A stretch of DNA of 64,000 bases from contig JAHHGX010000071.1 in the NCBI GenBank assembly GCA_019359675.1, forward strand, positions 1 to 64,000. Direction: 5' to 3'. Below, piece after piece: positions 8,730 through 18,787 of the stretch. Numbering within the stretch: position 1 is the stretch's first letter; every line of letters begins with the position of its first letter. The notes beneath the pieces were generated by a model, which did no database searches, was not told the DNA's origin, and saw only the letters and a list, made by a program, of their open reading frames with translations. This DNA is from Calothrix sp. FI2-JRJ7. Lineage in GTDB: Bacteria > Cyanobacteriota > Cyanobacteriia > Cyanobacteriales > Nostocaceae. The position numbers and the translations under genes are program-made.

Positions 8730-9461
8730 TTTTCCACCATCACAAATAATTTAATGCTCTCCTATGTGGTTCGGTATTCTAACTAAGTGAGGCTTCCACA
8801 CCTTCCCGGTGAGTGTAGGAGCGTCACGCAATCTATAGAAAATGGCTATAGTAATCATTATTAATTTTTCGGCTACAAAATTTAATAGTTAGTTAATATA
8901 ATATTGTATTTAGACCTCAAAAATTGGCTATATAGCTATCTTAAAATCATTATTGTGTTTGTAAAAAATTTTTTGAACAAGAGCATTACTTTACTATATT
9001 GACTTTTGGAAACATGTGTGGTATTAAAGCTAATGATAATCATCCCATCCAAATAGGTAGGAAACACGCTAAGTAACTAAGCGCAAGCCCATTTGTATTT
9101 AAAATGCTTGGTCAGTAGAAGCTATATCTATTAAGGTATGAATTTTATATACTTATTTTTCAGACAAAAAGTGGTTTAATAAGAGCCAGTGTGTTTGTTT
9201 TTACAAGTTATTGATGGAAAGAGTTTTAATATCTTATCCAGAATCAGACAAGAGTCAGTTAGCGTAAAGTCAAAGCGCCGTTGCGGGCAATATAGCTTAT
9301 CCCCAAAGCCTGGATACGTATTTTAAATGAAAAATTATATATTAACTGTTCCTTTAATTACCACGGCTTTCCTTAATCTTACTTACTTAATAACTAACCG
9401 TGACTACCATGTGGAACGGTTGCGATTCTGCTAATTTATCCCAGATATTCATAACATTATT
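8730..9461. other. Divergent intergenic region of the two HTH-AAA genes
   Basis: 732 bases, AT-rich, shared upstream region of two divergent genes. The only specific site seen is GCTAATGATAATCATCCCA at 9029-9047, which matches 14 of 19 positions of the Fur-box consensus; this could be chance. A 20-codon open frame starts at ATG 9014 but has no support. A short GGCGCC-free segment otherwise. Confidence 0.35.
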
Positions 9462-11459
9462 ATGGACGCAAATCAAGTTTTAGAAGTGGTAGAGAAAGTT
9501 TTACTTAAACGGCAACTTGCTCCTTTAGAACAATTAATACTCGTTCAATCGTGGCAAGGATCTGGCTATCAAGATATGGCGCAAAATTCTGGATATGGTA
9601 GCAACTACTTTAAAGAAGTTGGCTCAGTACTATGGAAATCACTCTCAGAGGCAGCAGGAAGAAGGGTTACAAAGAAGAACTTCCAATTGATATTAAAGCA
9701 ATACTATCAAGATGAAAGCAACGGTGGTAATGCTCAAACTTTACCCCAATTAATTAATAAGGCATCTATAAGCAGATATATTCCTTCTTCAACAGTAGAA
9801 ACTTTTGTTAGATATCCAGGTAGCCCTTTAGCTTTTGATTCTCCTTTCTACATCAACCGTCCCCCAGTTGAAAAGCTGATAAATGCAACCCTTCATCAAC
9901 CCGGATCTCTTGTTCGCGTCAAAGCTCCCAAGCGGATGGGAAAAAGCTCACTCCTTAACGTCGTCATCGCTCATGCTCAAACTTCTGGCTACAAAACTGT
10001 CTACCTAGATTTTCAGGAAATTGACACCACGTTTTTTACCAAGCTCGATAAATTTTTGCGCTGGTTTTGTGGCAATATTAGTAGTCAATTACATCTGGCG
10101 CCTAAATTAGATGATTATTGGGATGAAGATATCGGCAGCAAGGTGAGTTGTAAAAATTACTTTGAGAGATATTTACTCCAACAAATTGATAGTCCACTGG
10201 TTTTAGTTTTTAACGAACTCAATCGAATTTTTGAGTATCCAAATATTGCAATAGACTTTCTTGCCATGCTGCGATATTGGCATGAGACAGCGCAGCGCGT
10301 TGATATATGGCGAAAACTTCGGTTAGTGATGGCTCACTCGACAGAAAACTATATTGAATTAAAAATTAATCAATCTCCTTTCAACGTTGGAATCACTGTT
10401 GAATTACCACCGTTTACCTTAGAACAGGTACAGACTTTAGCACAGCGTTACGATTTAAATTGGGCAGCTTCAGAAACAGGAGCTTTATATCTTGAAAGAC
10501 TACAATTAATGGTTGGTGGACATCCTTATCTTGTAGCTTTAGCGCTTTATCATCTGTGTCAGGAAAACATTACGCTTGATGTATTACTAGGTGAAGACGC
10601 ATTCGCTGAAGACGCGATAAATCGCGTCTCTACAAGCATTTATAAGCAGCACCTACGAGGACTCTTGAACTTGCTCGTTGCTGAACCAAGATTAATGTCA
10701 GCGATGCACCAATTATTAACGTCCGATGAGGCAGTTGAGTTAGATGCTATTACTGCTTACAAATTAGAAAGTATGGGACTAGTGCAGTTAGATGGTAATC
10801 GAGCTTGTATTAGTTGCGAGTTGTACAGGTTTTATTTTTGCCAAGAGTTGGAAAAGCAAAATTTAGCATTAGCTTTATCAAGGCGCCCCCTGAACAGTTA
10901 CGAACAAGAGCCAGAAAAATACGTGCGTTTGACTGAAGCCGATGTACTAGGTAATTTTGTTAATCTATACTACTTCAACCAATATCTTGAAGCTAAGTGG
11001 CTTCAGTGGCAAGCAGCAATGACACCATTGTATTTAATCATATGTGAAATTGATTACTTCAAGATATACAACGACCGAAACGGTATTCAAGCTGGAAATG
11101 AAAGTTTACAAAAAATAGGTAACTGTATCATAAACTGCTTGCAACATCAGGCAACTCTTATCGCATACTATGATACAAAATTTGCTGCACTATTGCCTCA
11201 AACTGATACCACTACAGTGTTAGAACTTGCCGAAAATATTCGATGTCAAGTAGAAGCATTACAAATTGAGCGCACGCAATTTGACTGGGACGGGTTCCCG
11301 GCGCCTGTTCTTACTGTTAGCTTGGGGATTGCAACTACAATACCCGATGCTCATAACACAAGCGGGATGCTTATTGCTGCTGCTGAAGATGCGCTGTTTA
11401 TCGCAAAACGCAAGGGACACAATCGTGTTAATATGTATCCTGTTTTAAATATGATTTAA
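9462..11459 (+). CDS. HTH (vMAP-N-like), AAA-like ATPase and degenerate GGDEF fusion
   Basis: 665-residue three-part protein. Residues 1-95 match the vMAP-type HTH of the 7386 gene (YQDMAQNSGYGSNYFKEVG). Residues 130-440 are the AAA-like NTPase, with Walker A APKRMGKSSLL at about 157-167 and Walker B-like PLVLVFNELNRIF, in which the usual acidic Asp/Glu pair is replaced by Asn-Glu. Residues 485-660 form a GGDEF fold: LYLIICEIDYFKIYND, AGNESLQKIGNCI, VSLGIATT and ALFIAKRKGHNRV are all in place, but the active-site loop reads AYYDTKFAALLP, so GGDEF has become YDTKF. It is probably a c-di-GMP or nucleotide sensor or scaffold, not a cyclase. A palindromic repeat lies within the frame at 10610-10629. 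Confidence 0.87.
   Translation: MDANQVLEVVEKVLLKRQLAPLEQLILVQSWQGSGYQDMAQNSGYGSNYFKEVGSVLWKSLSEAAGRRVTKKNFQLILKQYYQDESNGGNAQTLPQLINKASISRYIPSSTVETFVRYPGSPLAFDSPFYINRPPVEKLINATLHQPGSLVRVKAPKRMGKSSLLNVVIAHAQTSGYKTVYLDFQEIDTTFFTKLDKFLRWFCGNISSQLHLAPKLDDYWDEDIGSKVSCKNYFERYLLQQIDSPLVLVFNELNRIFEYPNIAIDFLAMLRYWHETAQRVDIWRKLRLVMAHSTENYIELKINQSPFNVGITVELPPFTLEQVQTLAQRYDLNWAASETGALYLERLQLMVGGHPYLVALALYHLCQENITLDVLLGEDAFAEDAINRVSTSIYKQHLRGLLNLLVAEPRLMSAMHQLLTSDEAVELDAITAYKLESMGLVQLDGNRACISCELYRFYFCQELEKQNLALALSRRPLNSYEQEPEKYVRLTEADVLGNFVNLYYFNQYLEAKWLQWQAAMTPLYLIICEIDYFKIYNDRNGIQAGNESLQKIGNCIINCLQHQATLIAYYDTKFAALLPQTDTTTVLELAENIRCQVEALQIERTQFDWDGFPAPVLTVSLGIATTIPDAHNTSGMLIAAAEDALFIAKRKGHNRVNMYPVLNMI
10610..10629. 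repeat. Palindromic repeat inside a coding region
   Basis: AGACGCGA-TAAA-TCGCGTCT followed by CTACAAGC, resembling the GAGACG/CGTCTCTAC arms of the dispersed palindrome family at 1513, 43120 and 56826. Here it is translated in frame, adding residues around EDAINRVSTS between the AAA core and its C-terminal part. Confidence 0.65.
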
Positions 11460-11599
11460 CAATCTTTTCCATTTGCCAAATTCCTCTCTGTGTAATCTGT
11501 GCTTAATAAGGTAATATAAAATACTTTTAAACCACAGAGACACAGAGCGCACAGAGAATTGTTACTAGAATTAATAAGTCTATCAAAACCTGTTTAATA

Positions 11600-14149
11600 A
11601 TGTCTGTGAGTACAATAAGGTGCCTAGTTTTAGTTTTAGTAACTTTTTTGCTAATTATAACTATTTCACCAGCTTATTCAGAATATCCTTCCCATCAAAA
11701 ATCATCGCTTTCTCTTCTTGAACAAGGTAAACAATTCTATGATGCGGGAAAGTTTACTGCCGGAGCGCAAACTTGGGAGCAAGCGGTTAAAATATTTCAA
11801 CAAAAAGGAGAGCAACGTAATCAAGCATTGACTTATAACTATCTTGCAATTGTTTATCAAGACTTGGGAAAATGGGAAGCTGCACAAAAAGCTATAACTA
11901 CTGCACAAAACCTTCTTAAAATAGTTAATGACTCCTTACTATATGCCCAAGTTCTTAACACCCAAGGAAGCTTTCAATTTAATCGAGGTAATTCAGAAGC
12001 TGCGCTGGAAACTTGGAGACAAGCAGAGAACCGTTATCGTTCTCTCAAGGATGTAACAGGAATTATAAGCACACAAATTAATCAAGCTCAAGCTTTACAA
12101 ACTTTAGGACTTTACCGACGCGCGCAAACAGTGTTAGAGCTTACAAAGCAAGACTTGACAGATTTAAAAGACTCAACGCTTAAAATCTCTTTGTTACATA
12201 GTCTTGGTACTATAGAACAATTAATGGGGAATTTACAAGAATCTCAAGCTGTTTTGCTGAAAGCTTTAGCCATTGCCCAAAAGCTCAATTCGACATCTGA
12301 TATCGGGGAAACTCACTTTAGGTTGGGAAATACTGCCCTTGCAATGGCGGATACTGATACGGCGTTAAAATTTTATCAACAAGCACTTAACACCGCAGTA
12401 AATCCTTATACAAGGGTAGAAGCTGAACTTAATCAACTTAGTATCTTTGTTGGCGCCAAGCAAACAGACAAAGCGCTCCTGATACTCCCCCAAATTCAAA
12501 AGCATGTTTATAATTTACCTCCTAGTCGCGCGACTGTTTACGCTCAAGTTAATTTGGCGGAAAGTATGATGAAATTGTCATCTATCATTGGTGATAAATC
12601 TTTGGTTACAGACATTGCACAAATATTAGCGACATCGGTGCAACAAGCGAACTCATTACAAGACTCAAGAGCAGAAGCTTATGCTTCAGGAGAATTAGGG
12701 CATTTATACGAACAAAATAAGCAATGGTCAGATGCTCTTTCATTAACTAATAAGGCACTGTCTATAGCTAATTCTATACAGGCAGCAGATATAACGGCGC
12801 CGATTTATTGGCAGCAGGGACGAATACTACGCGCGCAAGGTAAATTACAATCAGCGATTACATCATACGACCAAGCTGTCAATATTTTACAGTCGCTGCG
12901 CCAGGACTTAGTAGCGATAAATTCTAATGTGCAGTTTTCTTTTAGGGAAGAGGTAGAACCTGTATATCGCCAGCTAGTACAGTTACTATTACAAAATGTT
13001 GATAACTTGCCTGAAACTACAAGACAACAACACCTACAACGCTCTAGAGAGGTAATTGAGGGGTTACAAGTTGCGGAGTTAGAAAACTTTTTTCGTCAAG
13101 CCTGCTTAACTTACAAAGCTCAACCAGTTGATGCCATCGACTCTTCCTCAGCGGTAATATATCCTATCATTCTTGACGGGCGTTTAGAAGTAGTTCTCTC
13201 GCTTCCTGGAAAACCTTTACAGCATTATGGTACTAATTTATCATCACAAGCAGCCGAAAAGGTGTTTGAAGAATTACGACAATCATTGAATCCGATTTTT
13301 TTACCAGAAGAAATATTACCTGCTGCACAGAAAGTTTATGATTGGTTATTGCGTCCTGGTATCGCAGAACTAGAGCGTCAAGGGATTAAAACTTTAGTAT
13401 TTGTCCTTGATGGATTTTTACGCTCTTTACCAATGGCTGTTCTCCACGATGGCAAACAATATATAGTAGAGCGTTATAACATTGCCCTTACCCCAGGATT
13501 GCAGCTTTTGGAATCACGCGCGCTGACCGTAAAAAAACTAACAGCGTTAGCTGGAGGTTTAGTGCAGTCACGACAAGGTTTCTCCGCTTTACCTGGTGTA
13601 GAAAGAGAGATTGAACAAGTTACCACTGAAGTTTCGACTAAAACTTTATTAAATCAAAACTTTACAACAGCTAACTTTGAAAAGCGAGTTGAGGCTTCAC
13701 CATATTCTATAATTCATCTTGCAACCCACGGTCAATTTAGTTCTAAAGCTGAAGATACTTTCCTGTTGACTTGGGACAGTCGTATTAAAGTTAAAGATTT
13801 AGACCAAGTGCTGAGAGGACAAGGTAAAAGTGCTGCTCTACGACTTCGTGAACCCATCGAACTGTTAGTGTTAAGTGCTTGTCAAACTGCCAAAGGTGAC
13901 AACCGAGCAGCTTTAGGATTAGCAGGGGTTGCTATACGCTCTGGCGCCAGAAGTACACTAGCAACGCTTTGGTCAGTACAAGATAATTCTACCTCTCAAC
14001 TTATCACAGAATTTTACCGCAATTTTACTCAAGGGGGCATGAGTAAAGCTGAAGCACTACGCAAAAGTCAATTATCTTTATTAAACTCACCTCAATACAA
14101 ACATCCTTACTACTGGTCTGGATTTGTTTTAGTCGGTAATTGGCGATAA
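11600..14149 (+). CDS. Secreted TPR-CHAT protein
   Basis: 849-residue protein with a signal peptide (about residues 1-27, VLVLVTFLLIITISPAYS), a run of TPR-type helical hairpins (about 35-450, e.g. ALTYNYLAIVYQDLGKWEAA) and a C-terminal CHAT domain (about 540-849). CHAT is a caspase-like cysteine peptidase fold; its His (IIHLATHGQF, about 707) and Cys (LLVLSACQTAKG, about 760) are both present, as is the closing segment HPYYWSGFVLVG. CHAT proteins act as proteases or docking domains in cyanobacterial signalling and cell-death-like systems. Next gene is DUF928, a frequent companion. Short repeats (CCACAGAGACACAGAG type) at 11531-11556 precede it. Confidence 0.92.
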   Translation: MSVSTIRCLVLVLVTFLLIITISPAYSEYPSHQKSSLSLLEQGKQFYDAGKFTAGAQTWEQAVKIFQQKGEQRNQALTYNYLAIVYQDLGKWEAAQKAITTAQNLLKIVNDSLLYAQVLNTQGSFQFNRGNSEAALETWRQAENRYRSLKDVTGIISTQINQAQALQTLGLYRRAQTVLELTKQDLTDLKDSTLKISLLHSLGTIEQLMGNLQESQAVLLKALAIAQKLNSTSDIGETHFRLGNTALAMADTDTALKFYQQALNTAVNPYTRVEAELNQLSIFVGAKQTDKALLILPQIQKHVYNLPPSRATVYAQVNLAESMMKLSSIIGDKSLVTDIAQILATSVQQANSLQDSRAEAYASGELGHLYEQNKQWSDALSLTNKALSIANSIQAADITAPIYWQQGRILRAQGKLQSAITSYDQAVNILQSLRQDLVAINSNVQFSFREEVEPVYRQLVQLLLQNVDNLPETTRQQHLQRSREVIEGLQVAELENFFRQACLTYKAQPVDAIDSSSAVIYPIILDGRLEVVLSLPGKPLQHYGTNLSSQAAEKVFEELRQSLNPIFLPEEILPAAQKVYDWLLRPGIAELERQGIKTLVFVLDGFLRSLPMAVLHDGKQYIVERYNIALTPGLQLLESRALTVKKLTALAGGLVQSRQGFSALPGVEREIEQVTTEVSTKTLLNQNFTTANFEKRVEASPYSIIHLATHGQFSSKAEDTFLLTWDSRIKVKDLDQVLRGQGKSAALRLREPIELLVLSACQTAKGDNRAALGLAGVAIRSGARSTLATLWSVQDNSTSQLITEFYRNFTQGGMSKAEALRKSQLSLLNSPQYKHPYYWSGFVLVGNWR

Positions 14150-14164
14150 TATATGAGTTTTGAA

Positions 14165-14320
14165 TCCCCCTTTGTGCCCTTTGTGTTCTTTGTGGTTTAT
14201 CTCTTTATTGAACCACAAAGGTACGAAGGACACAAACAAAGGGAAGAAAGAGAAGAAAAAGAGACTTGTGTGTACACGCCCCCTTATTAAGGGGGGTTGG
14301 GGGGATTCTTATGAGCTATT
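14165..14320. repeat. Intergenic dispersed repeats
   Basis: Two elements. First, an imperfect inverted repeat around 14180-14245 built from TTCTTTGTGGTT and AACCACAAAGG, of the kind that recurs across cyanobacterial intergenic DNA. Second, a C/G-run element near 14279-14306 (CCCCCTTATTAAGGGGGG followed by TTGGGGGG). An open frame through the region simply reads the repeats and is not called a gene. Confidence 0.7.
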
Positions 14321-14445
14321 TTTATCAAATCTCCGGATAATAAAGTATAAACAAAGAATAAGTTTGGCGTTGCTGACATTAGGCAAAAAGTAATTTGTTT
14401 ATTACAGCAAAGCTATAAAGTCAACTCGCGATTCTTTGTAAATGC

Positions 14446-15186
14446 ATGTTTGTCACGAATTCCTGCAATTTCTTCAAGTTTTTAACCTTGAGTCTATCGT
14501 TAATGCCACTATTAATAATAGGAACATCAACGCGCGCTGAATCCATACCAAGAACAAATTTACCAAAACCTACAATTCAAGCTAAATTTAAGCCACCAAA
14601 GACGAGTAAACCAAAAGATAGCTCCGGCGCCGGTTCTCGTGATGGACTAAGATGTGCAAACGAGGAAACGATTCAAGCTTTAATGCCGCGCGGTAACTTT
14701 GGGTTAACATATGAGGAGCGTCCATCTATATATATTAAACTGCCACGTCAAACAAAAGCACAGAGAGTTGTAATCGCGTTTCAAGATGAAGCTCGGAAGT
14801 CTTATCAAAGAGCATTTTTACCAATAAATTCTGGTGGTATCGTTCGTTTCTCCTTACCTTCAGATCAAAAAGCGCTAGTTCCAGGTCAAAATTATCAATG
14901 GTCTTTAGCAGTAGTTTGTGGAAATAACTTACAACCCGATGACCCTATATTTCAAGGTTGGGTACAGCGAGTAGCACTCACACCCTCTGTGGAAAAGCAA
15001 CTAAAACAAAAATCTATAATTGGGCAGATTACATGGTTTGCCGAGGAAGGGTTTTGGTACGATATGTTAGATAGAATAATAAAAGCAAGACTTCAGCGCC
15101 CATTAGATGCACAGCTAGAAACTTTGTGGAAAAACATTTTGCAATCAGAGGGACTTGATGCATTAATGTCTGAGGCAAATAAATAG
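14446..15186 (+). CDS. DUF928-domain secreted protein
   Basis: 246-residue protein with a signal peptide (FLTLSLSLMPLLIIGTSTRA, about 12-31) and a proline/lysine-rich linker, then the DUF928 domain: RDGLRCANEETIQALMP, GLTYEERPSIYIKLP, VRFSLP, YQWSLAVVCG and GWVQRVALTP. DUF928 is a cyanobacterial family of unknown function that regularly accompanies CHAT, CHASE2 and haemagglutinin-like genes. The C-terminal third (WYDMLDRIIKARL to SEGLDALM) is helical. Position between the CHAT and AAA/WD40 genes, all co-oriented, suggests a shared process at the cell envelope. Confidence 0.88.
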   Translation: MFVTNSCNFFKFLTLSLSLMPLLIIGTSTRAESIPRTNLPKPTIQAKFKPPKTSKPKDSSGAGSRDGLRCANEETIQALMPRGNFGLTYEERPSIYIKLPRQTKAQRVVIAFQDEARKSYQRAFLPINSGGIVRFSLPSDQKALVPGQNYQWSLAVVCGNNLQPDDPIFQGWVQRVALTPSVEKQLKQKSIIGQITWFAEEGFWYDMLDRIIKARLQRPLDAQLETLWKNILQSEGLDALMSEANK

Positions 15187-15259
15187 ATTTTTGTAGTTGT
15201 TAGGCGCCGGAGCATACCGCGTGTCTCTACATGCCCAAAATTTATATAAAATATAAACT

Positions 15260-18200
15260 ATGAGCAATTATACTTTCCAATTCGGAGGTAGTCTGACGGT
15301 TGATGCACCTAGCTATGTCAGGCGCCAAGCAGATTCTCAACTAGAAAAAGCGCTAAAACAGGGGGAGCTATGCTACATATTCAACTCTCGACAAATGGGC
15401 AAATCTTCTTTGCTTATTAGTACAAAGTATCGTTTAGAACAAGAAGGTTTTAAGTGTATTGTCATTGATATGTCAATTCTTGGAACTTCAAATATTACTC
15501 CACTTCAATGGTATAAAACTGTAGTAAGCTATTTATGGTTAGGTTTAAGATTATCTAACAAAATTGATTTAAAATCTTGGTGGAGCCAACAAGAAGACAT
15601 ATCTTTATTATCAAAGCTTAGATTATTTATTGAAGAATTACTACTAGTTCATTTTCCGCAAGAAAGAATCTTTATATTTATAGATGAGATTGACAGTATT
15701 CTTGGTTTGGATTTCTCTGTAGATGATTTTTTTGCGCTGATTCGCTTTTGCCATAACCAGCGAGCTATTAATCATGAATATAAGCGTATAACCTTTGCTT
15801 TATTTGGAGTAGCAACCCCCTCAGATTTAATACAAGACAGAACCAAAACTCCTTTTAATATTGGTCAATCAATTCCTTTAGACGGATTTACTTTAGATGA
15901 GGTTGCTCCATTAATTAATGGTTTAGGTAAAGTTACTGCTTCTCCTCTTATATTAATGAAGGAAATATTAAACTGGACTAAAGGACAACCATTTTTAACT
16001 CAAAAAATATGTTATTTAATATCTAAATTAAATAATAATGATACTAATCATAAAATAATTATACCGTTAGATAGTGAAAAAAATTGGCTAGAAAATATAA
16101 TTAGGAAATATATTATTTATTATTGGGAATCTCAGGACGAGCCAGAGCATTTGAGAACAATTCGTGACAGAATTGAGCTAAATGGACAGCGCGCGGGCAG
16201 GATGTTAGGAATCTATCAACAAATTCTACAAGCACAGAATCCCAAATGCGATGATAGTCGAGAACATGTAGAACTACTTTTAAGTGGTTTAGTAGTTAAA
16301 AACCAAGGTTTTCTATATGTTAAAAATCGTATATATGAAGAGGTGTTTAATTTAAATTGGGTAGAACAACAATTAGCTTCTTTACGTCCTTATTCTCAGG
16401 TACTTGATGCTTGGGTTGCCTCTAATCAAACTGATAAATCTCGTTTGCTACGAGGACAAGCATTAAAAGATGCTCAAATTTGGGCACAAGGCAAAAGTTT
16501 AAACGATTTAGATTATCAATTTTTAGCTAAAAGTGAAGAATTAGACCGACAAGAAGCTGAAATCAGATTTGAGGCAGAGCGTGCAAAAGAAGTTGCAGCA
16601 CGGTTAAAGCAAGAAGAGCGTACAGCTCGGTTACAGCAATTATGGCTAGGCGCCGTCACAAATGCATTGCAAGAAGCACAAATTAATGAAATCAAAGCAA
16701 TAGCTAAAACCTCTGATGCTTTATTTGCCTCAAGCCAGCGTTTAGATGCACTGGTACAAGCAATCAAAGCTAAACGGCGCCTACAAAAACTTGCTGTAAT
16801 CAATTCAAAATTAGAATCAGAAATCTCAAATCAAGTCGAGTCTGTACTTAGGCAAGCAGTATATGGAGCTACTGAGTGCAATCATTTATCAGGACATCAA
16901 AGTGAGGTTTGGAAAGTTACTATTACTACTGATGGTAATATAATTGCCTCTGCTAGCTATGATAGTAAAATTAAACTTTGGAGACGAGACGGTAAGCTAT
17001 TAAAAACACTCCACTCTGAATCTCCTTCGCTATGGGGATTAGCATTTAGTCCCGATGATAAGATATTAGCATCCGGAGGCGAAGATGGCACTATCAAACT
17101 TTGGTGGCGCCTTTCTACAAGTGATTTTGAAACTCATTATTATCAAAGTTTAAAAGCACATGAGGGTGCAGTTCGGGCAATAGCATTTAGTCCCGATGGT
17201 GAAATTATTGTTTCAGCAGGTGATGATGTAACTATCAAATTATGGAAGCGAGATAACACAACGCAATTTTCTAATTCACCAGAAGTAACCTTGAAAGGTC
17301 ATGATGCTTTTGTTGGTTGTATTGCCTTTACCCCTAATGGTCAGATGTTTGCTTCCAGTGGCGAAGGGACGATAAAACTTTGGCGCCGAGACGGCAGTTT
17401 AATTAATAGTTGGCAAGCACACGATGCAGGGATTTCTCAGTTTGCTTTTACTCCTGATGGTAAAACTTTAATTACTGCTAGTCTCGATAATACTATTAAG
17501 TATTGGAATATTAACGATTTGATAACTACACACGCCATTCTCCTCAACGTTCCCAACCCCCGCACGGAGATGGCTCCTCAACCGCAAAAAATTCTTACTG
17601 CGTTGAGTAATGGAGTTGCTAGTTTAATAATTAGCTCTGATGGTAGTACTATTATTTCTGGAGGCTATGATAAAACAATTAAAATTTGGGATATTAATGG
17701 CACGGAATTATCCATTCTCACAGGTGCAGGTGGCGCCGTTCAAAGATTAGCATTAAGCCACGATAACAGTTATCTCGTATCGGCAACTACAGAACGAATT
17801 ATCCGTGTCTGGAAATTTCGCTCGGAAATCAACAAAACGATTACTGCCCATAACGCTCCAATTTGGAATGTTGCTATAGCTTGTGATAGTTCAATTATTG
17901 CTACCGCTAGTCTCGATTATACTGTAAAAATTTGGAGCCGAGAAGGTAAATTGCTAACAACGCTAATTGGGCATGATGCTTCAATATTTAGCATCGCTTT
18001 AAACCAGAACACTCAAACTATTGCTACGGCAAGTAACGATAGCACTGTAAAACTTTGGAGTTTGGACGGTGCATTGCTTCATACTCTACGTGGACATAAT
18101 ACATTAGTTTGGGACGTTGCTTTCAGTCCTAATAATGAGAGTATTGTTTCTGTAGGTGCCGATAATACGATTATATTTTGGAATCAAAACGGTACTTTAC

Positions 18201-18787
18201 AAAAAAGTTTAACTAGCTATGGTTCAACGATGCGACGAATTGCGTTTAGTCCAGATGGTAGTATTTTTGTAGTTGCCAGTGGTGAAAGTTCCATTGAAAT
18301 ATGGACTTTTGATGGTATTTTGCTAACCACATTAACCGAGCATAAATCTTTAGTCTGTAAAGTTGCTTTTAGCCCTGACAATCAAATTTTCGCTTCAGGA
18401 AGTAGCGATGGTATAGTTAAGCTGTGGCGCCGTGATGGTACACTTTTACAAACTATCGCCGCTCATAATGGAGCAGTTTGTGGACTTGCCTTTAGTCCTG
18501 ACGGAAACATTATCGTCACAGGGGGTGATAAAACAGTCAAACTTTGGAAACTTGATGGTGCGTTACTAGAAACGCTAATAGGACATAGTGGTGCAGTACG
18601 CGCGGTTGCCGTTAGCCCCGATAGTAGTTATATTACCTCAGTCGGTGAAGACAATAATTTAATTATTTGGAATTTACCGCGCGTTCTTAATCTTAACTTG
18701 TTAGAATACGGCTGCAATTGGGTGCGAGACTATTTGCAAACAAACGCAGAAGTTGAAGAGGCAGATAGAGAACTTTGTAGTAATTAA
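15260..18787 (+). CDS. AAA-like ATPase fused to 14 WD40 repeats
   Basis: 1175-residue signalling protein. Residues 1-390 are an AAA-like (AAA_35) NTPase with P-loop [10 protein letters not shown] at 42-51 (Asn in place of the first Gly), Walker [13 protein letters not shown] near 140, and the conserved [15 protein letters not shown]. Residues about 430-520 are a charged coiled coil ([20 protein letters not shown]). From about 543 to 1150 I count 14 WD40 blades by their closing KLW/KIW/IIW motifs, enough for two seven-bladed propellers. No transmembrane segment. The family is thought to work as a switch that opens on ligand binding to the propeller. The stop overlaps that of the convergent CHASE2 gene by 3-4 bases. 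A remnant of a second copy lies at 7168-7373. Confidence 0.9.
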   Translation: MSNYTFQFGGSLTVDAPSYVRRQADSQLEKALKQGELCYIFNSRQMGKSSLLISTKYRLEQEGFKCIVIDMSILGTSNITPLQWYKTVVSYLWLGLRLSNKIDLKSWWSQQEDISLLSKLRLFIEELLLVHFPQERIFIFIDEIDSILGLDFSVDDFFALIRFCHNQRAINHEYKRITFALFGVATPSDLIQDRTKTPFNIGQSIPLDGFTLDEVAPLINGLGKVTASPLILMKEILNWTKGQPFLTQKICYLISKLNNNDTNHKIIIPLDSEKNWLENIIRKYIIYYWESQDEPEHLRTIRDRIELNGQRAGRMLGIYQQILQAQNPKCDDSREHVELLLSGLVVKNQGFLYVKNRIYEEVFNLNWVEQQLASLRPYSQVLDAWVASNQTDKSRLLRGQALKDAQIWAQGKSLNDLDYQFLAKSEELDRQEAEIRFEAERAKEVAARLKQEERTARLQQLWLGAVTNALQEAQINEIKAIAKTSDALFASSQRLDALVQAIKAKRRLQKLAVINSKLESEISNQVESVLRQAVYGATECNHLSGHQSEVWKVTITTDGNIIASASYDSKIKLWRRDGKLLKTLHSESPSLWGLAFSPDDKILASGGEDGTIKLWWRLSTSDFETHYYQSLKAHEGAVRAIAFSPDGEIIVSAGDDVTIKLWKRDNTTQFSNSPEVTLKGHDAFVGCIAFTPNGQMFASSGEGTIKLWRRDGSLINSWQAHDAGISQFAFTPDGKTLITASLDNTIKYWNINDLITTHAILLNVPNPRTEMAPQPQKILTALSNGVASLIISSDGSTIISGGYDKTIKIWDINGTELSILTGAGGAVQRLALSHDNSYLVSATTERIIRVWKFRSEINKTITAHNAPIWNVAIACDSSIIATASLDYTVKIWSREGKLLTTLIGHDASIFSIALNQNTQTIATASNDSTVKLWSLDGALLHTLRGHNTLVWDVAFSPNNESIVSVGADNTIIFWNQNGTLQKSLTSYGSTMRRIAFSPDGSIFVVASGESSIEIWTFDGILLTTLTEHKSLVCKVAFSPDNQIFASGSSDGIVKLWRRDGTLLQTIAAHNGAVCGLAFSPDGNIIVTGGDKTVKLWKLDGALLETLIGHSGAVRAVAVSPDSSYITSVGEDNNLIIWNLPRVLNLNLLEYGCNWVRDYLQTNAEVEEADRELCSN

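Noticed and set aside
9014-9076. 20-codon frame starting ATG 9014
   Set aside because: Too short to judge; no ribosome-binding site, homologue or conserved context visible.
14160-14393. 77-codon open frame after the CHAT gene
   Set aside because: Reads through dispersed repeats (TTTGTG and G/C-run elements) and has no homology; treated as repeat DNA.
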